Assembly (NCBI GenBank): GCA_036503065.1
Contig: DASXXM010000018.1
Span: forward strand, 1-12,371
From: DATEPR01 sp036503065
GTDB lineage: Bacteria > Actinomycetota > Actinomycetes > Mycobacteriales > Pseudonocardiaceae
Direction of reading: 5' to 3'
DNA: 12,371 nucleotides
Shown: one piece after another, positions 4,895 to 12,371 of the stretch
Numbering within the stretch: position 1 is the first letter of the stretch
Layout of the letters: every line of letters starts with the position of its first letter
Notes under the pieces: model-generated
Told to the model about the DNA's origin: nothing
Seen by the model: the letters and a program-made list of their open reading frames with translations, nothing else
Database searches by the model: none
Made by a program: the position numbers and the translations under genes

Positions 4895-6043
4895 TCACTC
4901 GCGTTCGGCCAGGGTGATCTCCAGTCCGCCTGCCAGGTCGGCGGACACGTTGTAGACGAAGGAGCCGACCGTCGCCAGGGCCGTGAACAGCACGATGTTG
5001 ATCGCGCCGATGATCGCCGCGATGCCGAACACGCGACTCGCGGTGATCAACGGACTGCTGGAACTGCCGGCGCTGGTGTTCTGGGCGAACTCGTTGTAGG
5101 TGCCGTTGACCCGGTCCCACACGCCCATGCCGTCGAGCACGCCGTACAGCACGCCGACCGCGACAAGCCACACGAAGAACAGCGCGACCGACAGCACGAA
5201 CGCCAGCTTCAGCACCGACCACGGATCGATCCGCTTGATCTGGAGGCTGGCCCGGCGCGGGCCCCGCCCTGGTCGGCGCAGCGCGGACGGCGCGCCGGCC
5301 GGTGGCCGGATCGGGTCGGCGGGTGCGCCGAAGTTGACGGTGGTTCTGCTGTTCGGGTCGGTGCCGGGACGAGCGTCCGGGCGGACGCCGGACTGGCCGG
5401 CGACCGACGCGAACACCGACGCGGCCGCGGTGCCGGAGACGACCGGATAACCACCCGACAGGGGGACACCAGCCTCGGTCGGGGCCTCCGGATAGGCGCC
5501 GGAGCGCGGGCTGCGCTGGTAGGCCCAGTCGGCGAACCGGCCGGTCGTGTTGTCCGGCGAGCCGTCCGGCGCGGGCACGCCGAGGTACTGCGTGTCGGCG
5601 GCAACGCGCTGCCACGGCGGCGGTGCCGACGACGTGACGTCCGAGCCCTCCACCGGTGGCACCGGCGGCGGGCTCACCACCGGCTTCGGTACCTGCGGCG
5701 GACTCACCGGCTTCGTCGCCCGCGGTGGCGGGCTCACCGGGCTGGTCACGACCGTCGGTGCGGCCGCCGCCGGCTCGGCCGGCTTGCTGCCGTTGGTGCC
5801 GTTTCCACTGCTGGCCTGCTGGGTGGTGCCCGAGACCGTGCCGGCCACCGTGCCGTTGTCCGCCGCCGGCTTGGTCGTGACGGCGCCGGCCGGCTTCGGT
5901 GTGGTTGCCGGTGTGCTCGCTGGGGTGCTCGCTGCGGCCTTGCCCGCGCCCGCCGTGTTCGACTCGACGGCCGCGGTCGCCACCGTGCGTTCGTCGCCGG
6001 TGGTGTCCGTCGACGCTGTGTCCGGCTTGTCGGGTGAAGTCAC
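4895..6043 (-). CDS. DUF3566 domain-containing membrane protein, Rv0007-like
   Basis: The 382-residue protein has a long, low-complexity N-terminal region rich in Ala, Pro, Thr and Ser (about residues 1-262, including repeated Pro-rich segments at 100-132) and a C-terminal DUF3566 domain (about 264-380). The domain contains the conserved basic start SLQIKRIDPWSVLKL, one membrane helix at about 277-303, an extracytoplasmic loop with VWDRVN, and a second helix at about 338-363, then NVSADLAGGLEITLAE. The family is found after gyrA in many actinobacteria, but its function is unknown. The GTG start at 6043 has AAGGA six bases upstream. It begins 37 bp after gyrA on the same strand and is probably the last gene of the gyrB-gyrA operon. 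The disordered N-terminus is expected to be cytoplasmic. Confidence 0.93.
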   Translation of the reverse strand: MTSPDKPDTASTDTTGDERTVATAAVESNTAGAGKAAASTPASTPATTPKPAGAVTTKPAADNGTVAGTVSGTTQQASSGNGTNGSKPAEPAAAAPTVVTSPVSPPPRATKPVSPPQVPKPVVSPPPVPPVEGSDVTSSAPPPWQRVAADTQYLGVPAPDGSPDNTTGRFADWAYQRSPRSGAYPEAPTEAGVPLSGGYPVVSGTAAASVFASVAGQSGVRPDARPGTDPNSRTTVNFGAPADPIRPPAGAPSALRRPGRGPRRASLQIKRIDPWSVLKLAFVLSVALFFVWLVAVGVLYGVLDGMGVWDRVNGTYNEFAQNTSAGSSSSPLITASRVFGIAAIIGAINIVLFTALATVGSFVYNVSADLAGGLEITLAERE

Positions 6044-6080
6044 GAGCTGTCCTTAGCTGGTGGGATCGGCCGGCACCTGA

Positions 6081-8597
<2,517 letters not shown>

Positions 8598-8640
8598 GGT
8601 CCTTCTTCCGTCACGTGGTGCAGTTGCTCAGCGGCGTTCA

Positions 8641-10599
8641 CTACACGTCCAGGAAACGGACGTCCTTGGCGTTGCGCACGATGAACGACCGGCGTGCTTC
8701 CACGTCCTCGCCCATCAACACGCTGAACAGCTCGTCGGCGGTGGCCGCGTCGTCCAGGCTGACCTGGCGCAGCAGCCGGTTGCTCGGGTCCATCGTGGTT
8801 TCCCACAGTTCCTGGGCGTTCATCTCGCCGAGGCCCTTGTACCGCTGGACGCCGTCCTCCTTGTTGATCTTCCGGCCGGCCGCCAGCCCGGCCTCGATCA
8901 GGCCGTCGCGCTCGGCGTCGGAATAGGCGAACTCCGGCTCGATGCGCTGCCACTTGATCTTGTACAGCGGCGGCTGGGTGATGTACACGTGGCCGTATTC
9001 GATCAGCGGGCGCATGAACCGGAACAGCAGCGTGAGCAGCAGGGTGGTGATGTGCTGGCCGTCCACGTCGGCGTCGGCCATCAGCATGATCTTGTGGTAG
9101 CGCAGTTTCGACAGGTCGAACTCGTCGTGGATGCCGGTGTCCAGCGCCGTGATCAGGCTCTGCACCTCGGTGTTCTTCAGCACCCGGTCGATGCGGGCCT
9201 TCTCCACGTTGATGATCTTGCCTCGGATCGGCAGGATCGCCTGGAACCGGGAGTCGCGGCCCTCCTTGGCCGAGCCGCCCGCCGAGTCACCCTCGACGAT
9301 GTAGATCTCACACTCCTCCGGATCGCGGGAGCGGCAGTCCTTCAGCTTGCCCGGCAGGCCACCGATGTCCAGCGCGCTCTTGCGGCGCACCAGTTCCCGC
9401 GCCTTGCGGGCCGCCATCCTGGCCTGGGCGCTGGACACCGACTTGGTGACGATGGCCCGCGCCTCGGTCGGGTTGCGCTCGAACCAGTCGGCGATCCACT
9501 CGTTGCAGGCGACCTGCACGATCGACTTGGCATCGGTGTTGCCGAGCTTCGTCTTGGTCTGACCCTCGAACTGCGGTTCCTTCAGCTTCACCGACACGAT
9601 CGCGGCGAGGCCCTCACGGACGTCGTCGCCGGTGAGGTTGGCGTCCTTCTCCTTGAGCAGCTTCTTTTCCCGCGCGTAGACGTTGATCACCCTGGTCAGC
9701 GCGGCGCGGAAGCCCTCCTCGTGGGTGCCGCCCTCGTGCGTGTTGATCGTGTTGGCGAACGTGTACACCGACTCGCTGTAGCCGGTGTTCCACTGCATGG
9801 CGACCTCGACCTCCATGCTGTCGCCCTTGGCGTCGAAGGAGATCACCGACTTGTGCACCGGTTCGCGGGTGGCGTTGATGTGCTTGACGAAGTCCTCGAG
9901 GCCGTTCGTGTACATGAAGCTGCGGGTGCGGACCTTGCCGGCCTCGTCGTCCTCCTCGCCCTCGGCGAGGCGCTCGTCGTGCAGCACGATGGTCAGGCCC
10001 TTGTTGAGGAACGCCATCTCCTGCAGCCTGCGGGCCACCGTCTCGATGTTGTACTCGGTGGTCTCGAAGATCGTCGGGTCGGCCCAGTACGTGATGGAGG
10101 TGCCGGTGCGGTTGGTCGGCTCACCCTGTTTGAGCGCGTGTGCCGGCTGGGAGTGGTCGTAGGCCTGCGTCCAGAAGTAGCCGTCCTTCCAGACCTCCAC
10201 CTCCATCCGGGTGGAGAGCGCGTTCACCACCGAGATGCCGACGCCGTGCAGCCCGCCGGACACGGCGTACGAGTCGCCGCCGAACTTGCCGCCGGAGTGC
10301 AGGGTGGTGAGGATGACCTCGAGCGCCGGCCGCTTCTCGACCGGGTGCATGTCCACCGGGATGCCACGGCCGTCGTCGACGACCGTGATGCCGCCGTCGG
10401 CGCGCAGCGTCATCTCGACCTTGGTCGCGAAGCCGGCCATGGCCTCGTCGACCGCGTTGTCCACCACCTCCTGGATCAGGTGGTGCAAGCCGCGTTCACC
10501 GGTGGAGCCGATGTACATGCCCGGTCGTTTGCGGACCCCTTCGAGACCCTCGAGTACGGTGATGGATGACGCGTTGTACTCGTTCTGTGTCGCTGCCAC
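8641..10599 (-). CDS. gyrB: DNA gyrase subunit B
   Basis: The 652-residue protein is the ATPase subunit of gyrase. The GHKL ATPase domain (about residues 20-200) shows EVVDNAVDEA with Glu44 and Asn48, DDGRGIP at 75-81 and GGLHGVG at 115-121. The transducer domain (about 205-380) includes the lid lysine motif QTKTKLGN at 347-354. The TOPRIM domain (about 430-545) has EGDSAGG with Glu436 and the metal-binding Asp509, Asp511 and Asp513. The C-terminal GyrB domain ends RNAKDVRFLDV, as in mycobacteria. It lacks the roughly 165-residue insertion of enterobacterial GyrB. The GTG start at 10599 has AGGA four bases upstream. It heads the gyrB-gyrA-DUF3566 operon, and a 196-nt gap upstream holds its likely promoter. 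Confidence 0.99.
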   Translation of the reverse strand: MAATQNEYNASSITVLEGLEGVRKRPGMYIGSTGERGLHHLIQEVVDNAVDEAMAGFATKVEMTLRADGGITVVDDGRGIPVDMHPVEKRPALEVILTTLHSGGKFGGDSYAVSGGLHGVGISVVNALSTRMEVEVWKDGYFWTQAYDHSQPAHALKQGEPTNRTGTSITYWADPTIFETTEYNIETVARRLQEMAFLNKGLTIVLHDERLAEGEEDDEAGKVRTRSFMYTNGLEDFVKHINATREPVHKSVISFDAKGDSMEVEVAMQWNTGYSESVYTFANTINTHEGGTHEEGFRAALTRVINVYAREKKLLKEKDANLTGDDVREGLAAIVSVKLKEPQFEGQTKTKLGNTDAKSIVQVACNEWIADWFERNPTEARAIVTKSVSSAQARMAARKARELVRRKSALDIGGLPGKLKDCRSRDPEECEIYIVEGDSAGGSAKEGRDSRFQAILPIRGKIINVEKARIDRVLKNTEVQSLITALDTGIHDEFDLSKLRYHKIMLMADADVDGQHITTLLLTLLFRFMRPLIEYGHVYITQPPLYKIKWQRIEPEFAYSDAERDGLIEAGLAAGRKINKEDGVQRYKGLGEMNAQELWETTMDPSNRLLRQVSLDDAATADELFSVLMGEDVEARRSFIVRNAKDVRFLDV

Positions 10600-10660
10600 G
10601 CAGTCCTCGCTGTCTCATCGTGCGGTCCGGCTCAGGCACGGTCCTCAAGTCTCTCTGTCC

Positions 10661-10696
10661 ATCTTACTTGGCCACCGTCGCTGAGGTGGCCCAAGG
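10661..10696 (-). promoter_or_regulatory. Probable gyrB promoter region with imperfect inverted repeat
   Basis: TAAGAT on the minus strand (10661-10666) is the best -10 candidate in the 196-nt gap (10600-10795) and would give a leader of about 55 bases. An inverted repeat, CTTGGCCACC (10667-10676) and GGTGGCCCAAGG (10685-10696, one bulged base), abuts this hexamer and covers the spacer. No standard -35 is seen at 16-19 bp. The repeat may be an operator or a supercoiling-responsive structure, but it could also be chance. Confidence 0.4.
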
Positions 10697-10795
10697 ACAC
10701 CCCTAGAGGCGTCACAGAGACACGGAAGTGAACCAGGATGGGTCGCGGCGGCCTTGACACGTTCCGCTGTGGCTGCTTTGCCGTCAGCGCCCTCG

Positions 10796-11443
10796 TCACC
10801 CGTAGGTGTCCCTGGGGCCTCTGCCGGGCACGTGCCGGGGGCCGTGGCGCCAGCTCGGCGCGGACGGTCCCTGCACCTTCAGTCGCTTGACCACGCCGTT
10901 CCCGACCTCGGCGGCGATCTTCGCCAGCACCTGGCGTTGCAGCAGGCGCAGTTGGGTGGCCCACGCGGTGGAGTCGGCCCGCACGGTCAGCTCGCCGTCG
11001 GACAGCGCGACCGGCTCGGTGTGCTCGGCCACGTCGGCGCCGACCAGGACGGCCCACTTGCCGAACACCTGGCCACCGGCCAGCCGGGCGGCCCAGCCGC
11101 GGTTGGCGGCCAGCCGGGCGGCCAGCCGGCCGAGGGGCTGTGGATCGCGTTCGTCCGGTTTGGGGCCGGACCACCGGCGTCGGCGACGGGCCAGCGAGCC
11201 GGTGCCGCTCGGCGCCGCGGCCCGCCCCCGCTTGCGGGCGGACTCCTGGGCGGCACGCAGTGCGTCCCGGGCCAGATCGGAACCACGCCGACCACTCTGG
11301 GTGGCGCCCGAATCGCCCTGCGCTTCACCCGATTGTGGTGCCCCTGGGTCCGATTTTTCCCCTGAAGCGGGTTTTGCTCCGCTCCCGGTGACCGTGTTAT
11401 CCACATTATCCACAGGTTTGTCCCCAGAAGTGCTACCCGTCAC
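10796..11443 (-). CDS. dciA: DciA replicative helicase loader/operator (DUF721)
   Basis: The 215-residue protein belongs to the DUF721/DciA family, which interacts with and loads the replicative helicase DnaB in bacteria lacking DnaC or DnaI. A low-complexity N-terminus (residues 1-60) and a basic linker with RRRRRWSGPKPDERDPQ (about 86-102) precede the DUF721 domain (about 103-193), with STAWATQLRLLQ at 158-169. The C-terminus PSWRHGPRHVPGRGPRDTYG is nearly that of M. tuberculosis Rv0004. The GTG start at 11443 has GAGG five bases upstream and lies 10 bp after the recF stop, so the two genes are probably cotranscribed. Codons 11-16 (VDNVDN) are encoded by two back-to-back DnaA boxes. The N-terminal extension shows no similarity that I recognise. 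Confidence 0.96.
   Translation of the reverse strand: MTGSTSGDKPVDNVDNTVTGSGAKPASGEKSDPGAPQSGEAQGDSGATQSGRRGSDLARDALRAAQESARKRGRAAAPSGTGSLARRRRRWSGPKPDERDPQPLGRLAARLAANRGWAARLAGGQVFGKWAVLVGADVAEHTEPVALSDGELTVRADSTAWATQLRLLQRQVLAKIAAEVGNGVVKRLKVQGPSAPSWRHGPRHVPGRGPRDTYG
11397..11426 (+). promoter_or_regulatory. Tandem DnaA-box cluster inside dciA
   Basis: TTATCCACA occurs perfectly twice with no spacer (11397-11405 and 11406-11414). A degenerate third copy, TTGTCCCCA, lies three bases further (11418-11426), one mismatch from the Streptomyces-type box TTGTCCACA. TTATCCACA is the strongest known DnaA 9-mer. The cluster lies within the first 18 codons of dciA rather than in the usual dnaA-dnaN spacer. 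Confidence 0.75.
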
Positions 11444-11453
11444 ACCGACCTCG

Positions 11454-12371
11454 TTAACTCACCGTATGGCGCACTACGTCGCCGCCGGCCACGTCGAACC
11501 GGGTGCCGGCCAGTTCCGGTGGCACGTCCTCGGCCACCGCCGCGGTCACCAGCACCTGCTCGGCACCGGTGGCCACCTTCGCCAGCGCCGCCCTGCGCCG
11601 CCGGTCCAGCTCGGCGAACACGTCGTCGAGCACCAGGATCGGTTCCACGCCGTCGGCCCGCAGCAGTTCGTAGCCACCCAGCCGCAGTGCCAGCGCGTAC
11701 GACCACGACTCGCCATGACTGGCGTAACCCCGGGCAGGCCGCTCGCCCAGCAACAGTTCCAGCTCGTCGCGGTGCGGCCCGACCAGGCTCACGCCACGGT
11801 CGATCTCCTGGGCGCGCGTCCGCGCCAACTCGACCAGCAGTCCCGCTTCCAACACCTCGGGATCGGCCCGCCGGCCACCGGGCACACCGTACTCCGGCGG
11901 CATCGACGCACCGAGCGTGCCGCGGTACCGGACGGCCACCGGCACCGATTCCGGTGCCACCCCGGCATACCCGGCCGCGACCAGCGGCGCCAGGTCGGCA
12001 ACCAGGTCCAGCCGGCCGGCCAACAGCTCCGCGCCATGCCGGGCGAGATGCCCGTCCCACACGTCGAGGGTGCGGATGTCGCCGGCACCGCCGGCCCGCC
12101 GCGCCGCGCCCGCGGTCTTGAGCAGTGCCCCGCGCTGCTTGAGCACCCGCTCGTAGTCCGCGCGCACGCCCGCGTACCGGGGGGACCTGGCGACCAGGAG
12201 CTCGTCGAGAAACCTTCTGCGCTCGGCCGGATCGCCCTTCACCAGCGCCAGGTCCTCCGGCGCGAACAGGACCGTGCGCACGATGCCCAGCACGTCGCGC
12301 GGGCGGGCGGCGGGCGCGCGGTTGATCCGCGCCCGGTTCGCCCGGCCCGGCGTGATCTCCAGTTCCACCAG
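11454..12371 (-). CDS. recF: DNA replication and repair protein RecF (N-terminus beyond the window)
   Basis: The last 305 codons of recF are present; about 80 N-terminal residues, including the Walker A motif, lie beyond the right edge. RecF is an SMC/ABC-like ATPase that helps load RecA at gapped DNA with RecO and RecR. Visible hallmarks, counted from the Val codon at 12366-12368, are VLFAPEDL..VKGDPAERRRFLDE (about 33-56), a coiled-coil arm region (about 65-135), SLVGPHRDEL (194-203), the ABC signature SHGESWS (217-223) and Walker B PILVLDDVFAELD (243-255), then QVLVTAA. The frame stays open to the edge, so the GTG at 12368 is an internal Val codon, not the start. The TAA at 11454-11456 lies 10 bp before dciA. 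dnaN is expected upstream. Confidence 0.97.
   Translation of the reverse strand: MVELEITPGRANRARINRAPAARPRDVLGIVRTVLFAPEDLALVKGDPAERRRFLDELLVARSPRYAGVRADYERVLKQRGALLKTAGAARRAGGAGDIRTLDVWDGHLARHGAELLAGRLDLVADLAPLVAAGYAGVAPESVPVAVRYRGTLGASMPPEYGVPGGRRADPEVLEAGLLVELARTRAQEIDRGVSLVGPHRDELELLLGERPARGYASHGESWSYALALRLGGYELLRADGVEPILVLDDVFAELDRRRRAALAKVATGAEQVLVTAAVAEDVPPELAGTRFDVAGGDVVRHTVS

Noticed and set aside
5547..6056. A 169-codon hydrophobic-looking plus-strand frame opposite the DUF3566 gene
   Set aside because: It mirrors the Ala/Pro/Thr repeats of the DUF3566 N-terminus read on the other strand. It has no independent Shine-Dalgarno support.
10455..10640. A short leader ORF in the gyrB 5' region (GTG after GAGGACC)
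   Set aside because: The spacing from the Shine-Dalgarno-like sequence is too short, and the frame runs on into gyrB out of phase with an Arg-rich, meaningless product.
10753..10758. Perfect TTGACA on the plus strand upstream of gyrB
   Set aside because: No -10 follows at 16-19 bp, and there is no plus-strand gene for it to serve.
11397..11426. Calling this region oriC
   Set aside because: Only two perfect and one degenerate DnaA boxes are present, inside a coding region and without an AT-rich unwinding segment. The main origin is expected between dnaA and dnaN, outside the window.

Overview
The window is high-GC DNA from an actinobacterium. It holds the conserved origin-proximal block recF - dciA - gyrB - gyrA - DUF3566 gene - tRNA-Ile - tRNA-Ala - cwsA-like gene - ppiA - PH-domain gene. 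I know this order from Mycobacterium tuberculosis (Rv0003 to Rv0010c). Here it runs right to left, so the replication origin (normally between dnaA and dnaN) should lie beyond the right edge. A DLW-39 gene between the tRNAs and a rhomboid gene beside ppiA suggest a Pseudonocardiaceae-like relative of the mycobacteria. That assignment rests on remembered gene order and protein similarity, not on a search.

Right part (about 6.0-12.4 kb, all minus strand): recF (its 5' end is cut off by the window edge) and dciA are 10 nt apart and act in recombination/repair and helicase loading. After a 196-nt promoter-bearing gap come gyrB, gyrA and the DUF3566 membrane protein gene, 43 and 37 nt apart, which look like one operon. 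Two perfect DnaA boxes lie head to tail inside the first codons of dciA.

Middle (about 3.0-4.9 kb, all minus strand): tRNA-Ile(GAU), a 40-codon DLW-39 gene, tRNA-Ala(UGC), a Pro/Gln/Tyr-rich two-helix membrane protein gene and a DUF2020-like lipoprotein gene. The spacers around the DLW-39 gene carry GC-rich hairpins that resemble each other.

Left part (1-3.0 kb): a cwsA-like gene (plus strand) and ppiA (minus) are divergent. A rhomboid protease gene follows ppiA as a likely two-gene operon. A PH-domain membrane protein gene (plus) overlaps the rhomboid gene tail to tail by 8 bp. At the left edge is the 5' end of a Methyltransf_19/DUF574 SAM-dependent methyltransferase gene, where the mycobacterial order would have crgA.

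No gap between genes exceeds 300 bases. I see no mobile element, CRISPR array or clearly new multi-gene system. The most interesting signals are small: the DnaA-box cluster in dciA, an inverted repeat touching the probable gyrB promoter, and mutually exclusive hairpins after tRNA-Ile.
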